This document shows, piece after piece, positions 7,593 through 16,053 of a DNA stretch of 64,000 nt; positions within the stretch are counted from its first letter, which is position 1, and every line of letters begins with the position of its first letter. The position numbers and the translations under genes are program-made. The notes beneath the pieces were generated by a model. The model saw nothing but the letters and a program-made list of their open reading frames with translations. It did no database searches and was not told the DNA's origin. Origin of the DNA: Arthrobacter sp. 260 (GTDB lineage Bacteria > Actinomycetota > Actinomycetes > Actinomycetales > Micrococcaceae). Location of the stretch: the NCBI RefSeq assembly GCF_013116745.1, contig NZ_JABFOE010000011.1, positions 89,852-153,851 on the forward strand. Direction: 5' to 3'.

Positions 7593-8945
7593 TTGATAAC
7601 CCGACCGACGCCTGCGTGGATCAGGAGGCTGCTGGTTTTTGCGACCGGGCTCATAGCCGTCCTGCTACTCAGTGCCCCTGCTGCCCAGGGTTACCACCCG
7701 GGCACCCCCGCCGCACCCAGCGCGGTGGCATCGTCGTCCCTTCCCGCCGGCCAGATCGTGGCCCAGGAGTTTTCCGACCGGATCAGTGGTGTTCTCCGCA
7801 ACGCCGATGGACCCCTCCCTGATGTGACCATCTCCGTTTCGGGCAACGGGTTCGACGGCGAAACCACCTCGGCAGCCAACGGATCCTGGTCGATCGGCGT
7901 GCCGGAACAGGGCGCCTACGAGGTGACCCTTGAGGTGGACACCCTCCCCGAGGGGACAGCCCTCGCCGAGGGCCAGGCCAACCCCCGGACGGTCACCTTC
8001 GCGGGAACCTCAAACGTCACCACCCTCTTCCTGTTCGGCGACGGGATCGTCGCCAACACCACCAGCTTCTGGGACACGCTCGCTGAGCGGACCCTGGCGG
8101 GTCTCAGCTTCGGCCTGTTGCTCGCCCTGAGCGCCGTCGGACTGTCACTGATCTTCGGCACCACAGGCCTCACCAACTTCGCGCACGGCGAGATGGTCAC
8201 CTTTGGAGCAGTCGTCGCGTTCGGCTTCGCAGCCATCGGGCTGCCCATCTTCGTCGCCATACCGCTGGCGGTGGTTGCTGGCGCGCTCCTTGGCTGGGTG
8301 CAGGATGCCGGTCTGTGGAAGCCCCTGCGCCGGCGTGGCACTGGTCTTGTCCCCATGATGATTGTCAGCATCGGCTTGGCGCTGGCCCTGAGGTACATCA
8401 TCCAGTTCAACTTCGGTGGTGCCACCCAGCAGCTGCCCGGCGCGCAGAGCGCGCGCCTGGACTTCGGTCCGGTGTCCATCTCGCAGAACAACCTGAACTC
8501 GCTGCTGATCTCCCTGGTGATCATCCTGCTGGTCGGGTTCCTCCTGCTGCGCACCCGGATTGGCAAGGCCACCCGAGCCGTGTCGGATAACCCGGCGCTG
8601 GCGGCAGCCTCGGGGATCGACGTCGACCGGGTCATCCGGATCGTGTGGATGGTCGGCGGAGCGCTGGCTGCCCTCGGAGGCATCCTGTGGGCGTACTACC
8701 GCCCGGGCGTCTCCTTCAACATGGGCCAGCAGATCCTGCTGCTGATCTTCGCCGGCGTCGTGCTCGGCGGACTCGGCACCGTGTTCGGTGCCCTCATCGG
8801 CTCGATCATCGTGGGACTGTTCGTCGAAATCTCAACCATCTGGCTGGAGGCGGACCTGAAGTACGTGGGAGCGCTCCTGATCATGATCCTGGTTCTTCTG
8901 TTCCGGCCGCAGGGTATCCTCGGCCGCAAAGAGCGCGTCGGTTAG
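7593..8945 (+). CDS. livH: branched-chain amino acid ABC transporter permease LivH with extracytoplasmic N-terminal domain
   Basis: Membrane subunit of a HAAT-type importer, 450 aa. The C-terminal ~290 residues are a standard LivH permease (SAVGLSLIFGTTGLTNFAHGEM; GIDVDRVIRIVWMVGGALAALGG). Before it lies an addition: a signal sequence (RRLLVFATGLIAVLLL...APAAQG), an Ala/Ser linker and a ~75-residue beta-rich module (RISGVLRNADGPLPDVTISVSGNG...) resembling carboxypeptidase-regulatory or SdrB-like domains. TTG 7593 was chosen for the GAGG 8 nt upstream and the clean signal peptide; GTG 7470 and ATG 7491 are alternatives that would put a CRP-like site inside the gene. First of four coupled genes. 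Confidence 0.85.
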   Translation: MITRPTPAWIRRLLVFATGLIAVLLLSAPAAQGYHPGTPAAPSAVASSSLPAGQIVAQEFSDRISGVLRNADGPLPDVTISVSGNGFDGETTSAANGSWSIGVPEQGAYEVTLEVDTLPEGTALAEGQANPRTVTFAGTSNVTTLFLFGDGIVANTTSFWDTLAERTLAGLSFGLLLALSAVGLSLIFGTTGLTNFAHGEMVTFGAVVAFGFAAIGLPIFVAIPLAVVAGALLGWVQDAGLWKPLRRRGTGLVPMMIVSIGLALALRYIIQFNFGGATQQLPGAQSARLDFGPVSISQNNLNSLLISLVIILLVGFLLLRTRIGKATRAVSDNPALAAASGIDVDRVIRIVWMVGGALAALGGILWAYYRPGVSFNMGQQILLLIFAGVVLGGLGTVFGALIGSIIVGLFVEISTIWLEADLKYVGALLIMILVLLFRPQGILGRKERVG

Positions 8946-8956
8946 GGGCTCACATC

Positions 8957-9937
8957 ATGGATTTCGGAAATATTCTTGCACTCGCCTTCGGCGAAATGAT
9001 CAGCCCAACCACCGCTGCCTACGCTCTTGCGGCACTCGGTCTGGCCGTCCACTTCGGCTACTCCGGCCTCCTGAACTTCGGCCAGGCCGGCTTCATGGCG
9101 GTGGGTGCCTACGGGTACGCCATCTCCACCCTCACGTTCAACGCTCCCCTGCCGGTGGCCGTCCTCGTCGCACTGACCGCTTCGGTGCTGTTCGCGCTCA
9201 TCCTGGGTATCCCCACGCTGCGCCTGCGCGCCGACTATCTGGCGATCGTCACGATCGCCGCGGCGGAGATCGTCAGGTACATCGTCACCACCAACGGCCT
9301 CACCGACGTCACCGGTTCGGCCAACGGGCTCGCCAACTTCGAAAACGGCTTCTTCGCCCTGAACCCGCTCGCGCCGGGGTCCTACAACGTGGGTCCCATC
9401 TCCATGAATGAGCGGGACCTGTGGATCAGGATCGTCGGCTGGACCATCGTTGCACTGGCCTGCCTGACCGTATGGTTGCTGATGCGCAGCCCGTGGGGCC
9501 GGGTCCTGAAGGGAATCAGGGAGGACGAGAACGCTGTCCGCGCCCTGGGCAAAAACGTGTACGCCTACAAGATGCAGGCACTCGTTATCGGTGGTCTCCT
9601 CGGCTCCCTGGCCGGCATGATCTTCACCCTCCCCCGTGGAGCGGTGCAGCCAGCCAACTACGCCACCGAGCTCACGTTCTTCCTGTACACCTGTCTGTTG
9701 CTGGGAGGGATGGCGACGGTTCTCGGACCGGTGATCGGCGCCATGATCTTCTGGGTGGTGCTGTCCCTGACCCAGGGGCTGCTGTACGGCGCCATTGAGA
9801 TCGGCGCCATCACGTTCCTGTCCAACGTCCAGGCAGGGCAACTGCGGTACATCCTGGTCGGCGTCGCGCTGATGCTGCTCATGGTGTTTAGACCCCAGGG
9901 CGTCCTGGGTAACAAGAAGGAGCTGGCGTTCGCATGA
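8957..9937 (+). CDS. livM: branched-chain amino acid ABC transporter permease LivM
   Basis: Second membrane subunit (326 aa) of the LivHMGF importer. Typical LivM blocks are GYSGLLNFGQAGFMAVGAYGYA, PTLRLRADYLAIVTIAAAEI and RSPWGRVLKGIREDENAVRALGKN, the cytoplasmic loop that contacts the ATPases. ATG 8957 follows AGGGG and starts 11 nt after the livH stop. Its TGA overlaps the livG start (ATGA). Confidence 0.94.
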   Translation: MDFGNILALAFGEMISPTTAAYALAALGLAVHFGYSGLLNFGQAGFMAVGAYGYAISTLTFNAPLPVAVLVALTASVLFALILGIPTLRLRADYLAIVTIAAAEIVRYIVTTNGLTDVTGSANGLANFENGFFALNPLAPGSYNVGPISMNERDLWIRIVGWTIVALACLTVWLLMRSPWGRVLKGIREDENAVRALGKNVYAYKMQALVIGGLLGSLAGMIFTLPRGAVQPANYATELTFFLYTCLLLGGMATVLGPVIGAMIFWVVLSLTQGLLYGAIEIGAITFLSNVQAGQLRYILVGVALMLLMVFRPQGVLGNKKELAFA

Positions 9938-11079
9938 CCGAACCACGAGAGACGCAGGCGGTCGACTACATGACCGATTCCCGCGACATCACCACCGGCG
10001 AGACCGGGCCGGGGTGCCGTAAGAGGGATCCGATCCTGGTTGCGGAAAAGGTGACCCGGCACTTCGGTGGGATGAACGCCGTCGACGTCGAGTACCTCGA
10101 GGTCCCCCGCAACAAGATCACTGCCCTCATTGGACCGAATGGTGCCGGAAAGACCACCCTGTTCAACCTGTTGACGGGGTTCGACACCCCCAACAGCGGA
10201 CAGTGGAAGTTCGACGACAAAAGCATTGCTGGCGTGCCGTCCTACAAGGTGGCCCGGATGGGAATGGTCCGCACCTTCCAGCTGACCAAGGTGATGGGCA
10301 AGCTGACGGTGATGGAGAACATGCGCCTCGGGGCGACCGCCCAGCCGGGCGAGAGCCTCGCCCGGGCGCTGTTCAAAGGGCTCTGGGGCAAGCGGGAGAA
10401 GGAGATCACCGAGCAGGCGGATGTCCTTCTTGCGAAGTTCAAACTCGACGCGAAGAAGGACGATTACGCTGCGTCGTTGTCCGGTGGGCAGCGCAAGCTG
10501 CTCGAAATGGCCCGCGCCCTGATGGTCAAGCCAGTTCTGGTGATGCTCGATGAGCCGATGGCTGGCGTCAACCCGGCACTCACCCAGTCCCTGCTGGATC
10601 ACATCAAAAACCTGAAGGCCGAAGGTATGACCGTGCTGTTTGTCGAGCACGACATGCACATGGTCAGGCACATTGCCGACTGGGTGGTGGTGATGGCTGA
10701 GGGCAAGATCGTCGCTGAAGGTCCTCCGGAAGTGGTGATGAAGGACAAGGCAGTGATTGACGCCTACCTCGGCGCCCATCACGACGTCGACCTGGGCGAT
10801 TCCAAGGGCGTCGAGATGCTCGAAGTGGAACTCGCTCAGGACGAGGAGTCGGTGGTTGGCACAGCCGACGCTGGCATCCTCGCCCATCCCGGTGGGGTCC
10901 ATGCAGACGGTGCTCCTGCGGACAGCCCTGCGGGCGGTGCCCACGCGGCTGGTCCTGCGGACAGTGCTCACTCGGCTGGCCCTGCGGATGAACTGACAGA
11001 CCCGACAGGTCCTTCCACCCGAGGCGCGCACGCAGCGAGTCCAGACACAGCACCGGATGACAAGGAGACCCGACCATGA
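9934..11079 (+). CDS. livG: branched-chain amino acid ABC transporter ATP-binding protein LivG, with long Ala/Pro/His tail
   Basis: ATPase subunit (381 aa). Walker A GPNGAGKTT, signature LSGGQRKLLEMARAL, Walker B VLVMLDEP and the switch EHDMHMV are intact. LivG proteins are usually ~250-290 residues; here ~70 extra C-terminal residues are low-complexity Gly/Ala/Pro/His/Asp, encoded by degenerate tandem repeats (10937-10990), and look disordered. There is also a ~35-residue N-terminal extension before the ATPase fold. Overlaps livM and livF by 4 nt each. Confidence 0.93.
   Translation: MTEPRETQAVDYMTDSRDITTGETGPGCRKRDPILVAEKVTRHFGGMNAVDVEYLEVPRNKITALIGPNGAGKTTLFNLLTGFDTPNSGQWKFDDKSIAGVPSYKVARMGMVRTFQLTKVMGKLTVMENMRLGATAQPGESLARALFKGLWGKREKEITEQADVLLAKFKLDAKKDDYAASLSGGQRKLLEMARALMVKPVLVMLDEPMAGVNPALTQSLLDHIKNLKAEGMTVLFVEHDMHMVRHIADWVVVMAEGKIVAEGPPEVVMKDKAVIDAYLGAHHDVDLGDSKGVEMLEVELAQDEESVVGTADAGILAHPGGVHADGAPADSPAGGAHAAGPADSAHSAGPADELTDPTGPSTRGAHAASPDTAPDDKETRP
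10937..10990 (+). repeat. 27-bp tandem duplication within the livG tail
   Basis: Two adjacent 27-bp units (10937-10963 and 10964-10990) differ at about five positions and encode related stretches around HAAGPAD and HSAGPAD. The reading frame is kept. The flanking codons look like more decayed copies, suggesting the tail grew by slippage. Confidence 0.7.
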
Positions 11080-11816
11080 GCGAGGACAACAGCACATCGG
11101 TAGTGAAGGTCACCGACCTGGTGGCCGGGTACCTGCCAGGGGTCAACATCCTCAACGGCTGCAGCATCGAGGCCCGCTCCGGCGAGCTGATCGGCATCAT
11201 TGGACCCAATGGTGCCGGTAAGTCGACGCTGCTCAAGGCCATGTTCGGACTGGTGAAGGTCCATTCAGGCACAGTAGTGGTCCGGGACAAGGACATTACC
11301 GGTCTCAAGGCGAACAAGCTGGTCAGCCAGGGGGTGGGCTTCGTACCCCAGAACAACAACGTGTTCGCGTCGTTGACCATCGAGGAGAACCTTGAGATGG
11401 GCATGTACCAGCGCCCCAAGGACTTCAAGAAGCGGTTCGAGTTTGTGGCCGACCTCTTTCCCGAGTTGGGAAAGCGGCGTGCTCAGCGGGCTGGATCGCT
11501 CTCCGGTGGTGAGCGGCAGATGGTGGCGATGGGCCGCGCGCTCATGATGGATCCGGCGGTGCTCCTGCTGGATGAGCCCTCTGCGGGCCTGTCCCCCGTC
11601 AAACAGGACGAGACGTTCCTGCGGGTGCACGAGATCAACCGCGCCGGGGTGTCGGTGATCATGGTCGAGCAGAACGCACGTCGGTGCCTCCAGATCTGTG
11701 ACAGGGCGTATGTCCTCGATCAGGGCAAGGACGCGTACACGGGAACCGGGCGCGAGCTGATGAAGGATCCGAAGGTAATCCAGTTGTACCTGGGGACGCT
11801 CGCGGACACAGCGTAA
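11076..11816 (+). CDS. livF: branched-chain amino acid ABC transporter ATP-binding protein LivF
   Basis: Second ATPase (246 aa, normal LivF length). Walker A GPNGAGKSTLL, signature LSGGERQMVAMGRALM, Walker B AVLLLDEPSAGLSP and VEQNAR (LivF has Gln where LivG has His) are all present. It starts at ATGA overlapping livG and ends 13 nt before a strong terminator. The periplasmic-type binding protein gene is separate, at 14347-15729. Confidence 0.95.
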   Translation: MSEDNSTSVVKVTDLVAGYLPGVNILNGCSIEARSGELIGIIGPNGAGKSTLLKAMFGLVKVHSGTVVVRDKDITGLKANKLVSQGVGFVPQNNNVFASLTIEENLEMGMYQRPKDFKKRFEFVADLFPELGKRRAQRAGSLSGGERQMVAMGRALMMDPAVLLLDEPSAGLSPVKQDETFLRVHEINRAGVSVIMVEQNARRCLQICDRAYVLDQGKDAYTGTGRELMKDPKVIQLYLGTLADTA

Positions 11817-11829
11817 CCAGGCTTCGTCG

Positions 11830-11869
11830 ATGCCCGGTCGGGATCTCACTGGAGATCCCGACCGGGCAT
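11830..11869 (+). terminator. intrinsic terminator after livF
   Basis: A perfect 18-bp GC-rich stem (11830-11847 with 11852-11869) with loop ACTG, followed by TTTTCG. It ends the livHMGF transcript. Confidence 0.92.
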
Positions 11870-12114
11870 TTTCGTTGTCATCTGCCAGCCAGCCCCCAGT
11901 CGACGCTCTCTCCTCCATTCCTCCCCGCGCCGTCTGGTGGGGAGTTTAGCTGCGTCATCAGCGGAGTTCGTGGGTCTTCCCTGGGGTAGCCGGCGCGTTG
12001 CTGTGGGAGGGGTGTCTCACGAGGCTTCGGGACCCAAGAGATTGTCTGAAAAAGTTTCATCCAGATGCCCGATTCACCCCTAAAAATGTCGGTGCTCGAT
12101 GATGGACTAAGGGT

Positions 12115-13743
12115 ATGAAAAGCAGCAATTCTTCTGCTTCGAGGACCGGATTTCCGCCCGCTCCTGACACCGGTCCAGCGCCCGACGGCGGCCGCCCCCA
12201 CGGTTCTCCCTCCGGGGCGAGGACTGCAGACTACGGCCCGGCCGGACCACTGGGTGAGGGCGCTGTGTGGTCCGCACCCGGCCCATCCCCTGCGGCTGAC
12301 TCTCCCAAGGCATCCGACGTGGCCGACATGGCAGATACGGTGGCCGAGCCCTACCCAACCACTGCAACAGCACCCGCAACCACAGCTCCATGCGGCCCCA
12401 CCACCGCAACCAAGAAGGCTCTTCCTTCTGGCGAATCAGCTCCTCTTGGTGACTCGGTGTTGACGGGTTGGGTGTCTTTGGCCGCGATGGTGGACTCAGA
12501 TGCGTCGCAGACGCTTGAGGTGATGAAGGCTCTGGATGGGTTGCGGTCATGGGTTGATGCGCAGGAAGCCAAAGCGGTCACCCATCTGTGGGATTTGATC
12601 CGGACGGAATGCCCGGGAGTGGAAGAGGCAGCGCAGGACCTCGGCCGAACGCTGACGGCTTCCGAGATTGGCGCGGCTCTGCGCCTGCCGGATCGGACCG
12701 CGGGGGCACTGATCGAGAACAGTGAGTTCCTGGTCCGGGACTACCAGTCGACCCTACGGGCCCTTGAAGACGGCAAGATCACCAGGCGTCATGCCGTAGC
12801 CGTGGTCGGCGAGGCGATCAGCATCCCCGACACGGTGCCCGGGGTGTGTGCCGGGTTCGAGGCCCAACTGATCGATCTGGCCTGTGAGCTGACGGTCGCG
12901 AAGTTCAGCTATCAGGCGGTCCGGTTACGCGAAACCCTGCACCCTGAATCGATCACAGTGCGGCGGCGCAAGGCTATCCAGGACCGGCGGGTATACGTCG
13001 CCCCGGACTACGACGGAATGGCCTGGCTTCATGCTTTCCTTCCCACTGAGCAGGTGGCCGGAATCTTCCACCGCGTCGACACCGCAGCCCGCCACCTCCA
13101 GAGCGCCGAGGAGTCACGGACGCTCACCCAATTGCGGGCTGACGTCCTGGTCGATGTGCTTACCAGCGCCGGAGCCACCGGGCACATCGCTGACGGCGAC
13201 AGTAACCCCACTGGCCCGAAGGACAGCGGCGCCTTTTGGGGTGTGCAGGCGAAGGTGTTCGTCACCGTCCCGGTCTCCACACTCCTGGGCGGGGATGTGC
13301 CAGGTGAGCTGGAAGGCTACGGGCCGATTGACCCTGAGACGGCAAGGAGACTCGCCGGGCATGCCCCATCGTTCACCCGGATTCTTACCCACCCGTTCAC
13401 GGGGGCGAGGCTTGGGGCCGATGCCACCACCTACCGGGTCCCCAAGGACCTGCAGGACGCGGTCCGGGTCAGGGATCGGACGTGTCGGCATCCGGGATGT
13501 AACCGGTTGGCGGTGTTCTGCGAACTCGACCACACCACACCCTGGGCCAGCGGCGGGAAAACCAGCTATTCGAATCTGGCCGCGCTGTGTAAACGCCACC
13601 ACAAACTCAAATCCGAAGGCTACTGGCACTACCGTCAACCCGAACCCGGAATGATCATCGCCATCTCACCCGCCGGTCACACTTATGTCACCCGACCAGA
13701 CCCACCACCAGCGCCACCCCCAGAAGAACCACCACCCTTTTAG
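12115..13743 (+). CDS. DUF222 and HNH endonuclease domain protein (13E12-repeat family)
   Basis: A 542-residue protein. About 90 N-terminal residues are Pro/Ala-rich and low complexity; a DUF222-like helical region follows to ~residue 400, and the C-terminus holds an HNH nuclease motif (CRHPGCNRLAVFCELDHTTP... NLAALCKRHHKLKSEG) with two Cys-type zinc ligand pairs and the catalytic DH and HH. The extreme tail is Pro-rich. Such genes occur in many scattered copies in actinobacteria and are often linked to mobile or repetitive DNA; the function is unproven. ATG 12115 has AAGGG placed too close to be a good ribosome site, so the true start could be internal. It sits alone between two terminators, dividing livF from livK. 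Confidence 0.88.
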   Translation: MKSSNSSASRTGFPPAPDTGPAPDGGRPHGSPSGARTADYGPAGPLGEGAVWSAPGPSPAADSPKASDVADMADTVAEPYPTTATAPATTAPCGPTTATKKALPSGESAPLGDSVLTGWVSLAAMVDSDASQTLEVMKALDGLRSWVDAQEAKAVTHLWDLIRTECPGVEEAAQDLGRTLTASEIGAALRLPDRTAGALIENSEFLVRDYQSTLRALEDGKITRRHAVAVVGEAISIPDTVPGVCAGFEAQLIDLACELTVAKFSYQAVRLRETLHPESITVRRRKAIQDRRVYVAPDYDGMAWLHAFLPTEQVAGIFHRVDTAARHLQSAEESRTLTQLRADVLVDVLTSAGATGHIADGDSNPTGPKDSGAFWGVQAKVFVTVPVSTLLGGDVPGELEGYGPIDPETARRLAGHAPSFTRILTHPFTGARLGADATTYRVPKDLQDAVRVRDRTCRHPGCNRLAVFCELDHTTPWASGGKTSYSNLAALCKRHHKLKSEGYWHYRQPEPGMIIAISPAGHTYVTRPDPPPAPPPEEPPPF

Positions 13744-13836
13744 GCAGAGCCCCCTCCTTTAGGCAGAGTCCGCCCCTCCACGCCGCGCATTCTTCCTCGT
13801 CGGTCCGGCTCCGGGAAGTCGCGGATCGAGGCGGTG

Positions 13837-14016
13837 CCCGTGACCAGAGTGCCTGTGACCAGACAGCCACATCGCCCCAAAGGAACGTGTCCCCACCAAA
13901 GACAACGCTGGGTTCCACGCAGGCCTGTCCCGACGAAGCGCCCAGCGCCAAACAACCTCGTCCTACACGGCGCTCGTCACCAGAGCACCCGTGACCAGAG
14001 TGCCCGTGACCAGACA
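13837..14016 (+). repeat. pair of 29-bp repeats (GTGACCAGA units)
   Basis: Copies at 13837-13865 and 13988-14016 differ at one base. Each contains GTGACCAGA twice. A decayed related unit (CACCAGAGCACCC) lies just before the second copy. No CRISPR-like spacing: there are only two copies, about 120 bp apart. Confidence 0.75.
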
Positions 14017-14238
14017 ACCGCGTCCCCTTCCGCAACAACTCCTCATCCACGCACCCGGGCTCCACGTAGCGGGGCCCTCAGACCACCCTTGCGCCCGGCG
14101 AGCCGCCTAACAGGGCAAGGTAACCCTGATATCCCCGGGGCTCCTCAAGGGGCCTGTAGCCACTCCAGATGCCCAGTAAGAGGCCCCAGTCCTCAAGTCC
14201 GCCCCTAGATAGCACACCGGGGCCCTCCAGACATAGCA

Positions 14239-14283
14239 AAACGGTCGTTGCTACCCCTGGATCAGGGGTAGCAACGACCGTTT
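14239..14283 (-). terminator. intrinsic terminator after livK
   Basis: A perfect 21-bp stem (14239-14259 with 14263-14283) with a 3-base loop. On the minus strand it ends in TTTT, 63 nt past the livK stop. It could also stop rightward transcription from the HNH gene. Confidence 0.88.
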
Positions 14284-14346
14284 GTGGTGCGAGTGTCGAG
14301 CTAGTTGTCAGCCGGGCTGGAGTTCAGCACGAGCTGACCCGTCCCT

Positions 14347-15729
14347 CTAGAGCTGTCCGGTTTCGGAGCGGCTCGGCTGTGGGATGTTGTCGCCGTCGAA
14401 CGCGTAGATACCGATGAACGCTTCGGTAGGATCACCGTTCTCGTCGAACGTGATCGGACCGGAGATACCGTCGTAGTCGATGTCTTCGCCGTCGCGCAGC
14501 AGGGTGACGCAGGCAGCGAAGTCGTAGCACTTCTCGCCTTCGCCGGTAACGCCCTGCAGTTCGGCAGCGATGGCCTCGCCATCGGTGGATCCTGCAGCCT
14601 CAGCTGCCAACGCAACAACATTCGCCGCGTCGTAGCTTTCACCTGCGTAGCTCCAGCTGGTGAGAGCTGGATCGATCTCGAGCAGCGCTTCCTGGAACGC
14701 GTCACCGGTGAAGGGGCCAGGAATGGTGCCCTGTGCACCCTCCATGGTTCCTGGATCCAGATCAGCACTGTAGTCGGCAGTGTTGCCGTCGACGAGGAAG
14801 AGGGTGCTTGGGTCAACACCCTGAGCGGTCAGAAGCGGCACAATGCTGGTTGCCTGGTCGAAGCTGATGACGACGATGGCGTCAGGCTCTGCAGCGACGA
14901 CTGCGTCGACCTGGCTGCTGAACTGTGAGTCACCCTCGTTGAACATCTCGTTCGCGACGACCTGGCCACCTGCGCCTTCAACAGCCTCGCTGATGAAGCC
15001 CTGGAGTCCGGTGCCGTAGGCATCGTTCAGGGTGACCATACCGACGGTCTGGGCGCCACACTCCATGATGTAGTTGCCGAGCACGCGGCCCTGCAGCACG
15101 TCGGAAGGTGCGGTGCGCCAGTACAGGCCGTTGTCATCCCAGTCGGTGAAGTCGGGAGCCGTGTTGGCCGGCGAGATCTGGATGACTCCGGCACCGGTGA
15201 TCTGGTTGATCACAGTGCGGGAAACACCCGAAGATGCGGCACCGATGATGGCGCTGACGTCCTGGGACAGCAGGTCAGTGACTGACTGGGTGGCGATGTC
15301 GGTGGTGGTATCGCCCGAGTCACGGTGGATGATTTCGACGTCCTGGCCGAGTACACCGCCTGCCTCGTTGATTTCCTGGACTGCCAGGTTTGTGCCGGCG
15401 ATCTCGGGTGGGCCGAGGAACGCGAGTGCACCGGTGGTTGGCAGAAGCGTGCCCAGAGTCAGTGGGGTATCAGAAGTGGTGGTTGCCTCGGGGACAGCTG
15501 CGGGGTCACCCTTCGGGTTGGCCTCGGGGGCTTCCCCGCCCTGGCTCTCCGGGCAGCTCAGCCCGGTGGCGGCGGGTGCGGCTGAGGTTTCTCCGCCGTC
15601 TCCTTCAGGAGTCGATCCGCCGCAGGCAGATGCGAAGAGCGCGATGCCCAGCCCCAGGGCAGCGACCTTCGCTACGCGCGGTGCATTGTCTCCAATGCCA
15701 AACCGCACGGAGTTGCGTGTTGCAGTCAT
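14347..15729 (-). CDS. livK: branched-chain amino acid ABC transporter substrate-binding lipoprotein
   Basis: Extracellular ligand-binding lipoprotein (460 aa). The lipobox ASAC follows a hydrophobic stretch (VAALGLGIALFASAC), then an acidic/Ala-rich linker, then a periplasmic-binding fold I domain of the LivK type (LGTLLPTTGALAFLG, AVQEINEAGGVLG, SSGVSRTVINQI, YGTGLQGF). The start has a strong GGAG 10 nt upstream. It is the natural partner of livHMGF but is transcribed on the opposite strand and separated by the HNH gene, so partnership is inferred from family and proximity. Confidence 0.92.
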   Translation of the reverse strand: MTATRNSVRFGIGDNAPRVAKVAALGLGIALFASACGGSTPEGDGGETSAAPAATGLSCPESQGGEAPEANPKGDPAAVPEATTTSDTPLTLGTLLPTTGALAFLGPPEIAGTNLAVQEINEAGGVLGQDVEIIHRDSGDTTTDIATQSVTDLLSQDVSAIIGAASSGVSRTVINQITGAGVIQISPANTAPDFTDWDDNGLYWRTAPSDVLQGRVLGNYIMECGAQTVGMVTLNDAYGTGLQGFISEAVEGAGGQVVANEMFNEGDSQFSSQVDAVVAAEPDAIVVISFDQATSIVPLLTAQGVDPSTLFLVDGNTADYSADLDPGTMEGAQGTIPGPFTGDAFQEALLEIDPALTSWSYAGESYDAANVVALAAEAAGSTDGEAIAAELQGVTGEGEKCYDFAACVTLLRDGEDIDYDGISGPITFDENGDPTEAFIGIYAFDGDNIPQPSRSETGQL

Positions 15730-15910
15730 GTATTTTTTCTCCTCGACCGAAAGGCTTTGTGCGCCTTTGATGCGATCACCAGGTGTTCCTGGTATGTAGA
15801 AAAGCTAATGCAAAAATGTGTCGAAACTAAGCAATTCCGGTCACATCCTTGTAACGCTCGCCACAAAAGGATCGAAACCCCTGCCGAATCAACAGCTTCG
15901 GGAGGGTCAG

Positions 15911-15986
15911 TGGTGCCCCAGGTCAGACTCGAACTGACACTGAACAGATTTTAAGTCTGGTGCCTCTGCCATTGGGCTACTGGGGC
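15911..15986 (-). tRNA. tRNA with UAA anticodon (nominally Leu) but class I, short variable loop
   Basis: A complete 76-nt cloverleaf with encoded CCA. The acceptor GCCCCAG pairs with CTGGGGC, the discriminator is A and the T arm is GTCAG-TTCGAGT-CTGAC. The anticodon stem CAGA/TCTG closes the 7-nt loop CTTAAAA, giving anticodon TAA, which reads UUA. The variable region is only TCAGT (5 nt). Bacterial leucine tRNAs are class II with a long variable arm, so charging with leucine is doubtful. The outermost anticodon-stem pair is a C-U mismatch and the D stem is weak (3 pairs). Confidence 0.8.
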
Positions 15987-16053
15987 GGTAACGGGCTGAT
16001 CGTCCCCTCCAGAATACGTGATCCTCCAGTACCCCGGGGGAGCCACCGCGTGC

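Larger units (their letters stand above)
13744..14346. other. 603-bp stretch without a convincing gene
   Basis: Between the HNH gene and livK. It holds the near-identical 29-bp pair described separately and a 21-bp terminator hairpin at 14239-14283. Open frames here, including a 125-codon one on the minus strand, are low-complexity, have no ribosome site and owe their residues to the repeats. I see no recognisable gene remnant. Confidence 0.6.

Noticed and set aside
13837..14016. 29-bp repeats as a CRISPR array
   Set aside because: Only two copies about 120 bp apart, made of internal GTGACCAGA duplicates; no cas genes.
13688..14065. 125-codon minus-strand frame after the HNH gene
   Set aside because: Its GHGHSGHG-type content comes from the 29-bp DNA repeats; no start context or homology pattern.
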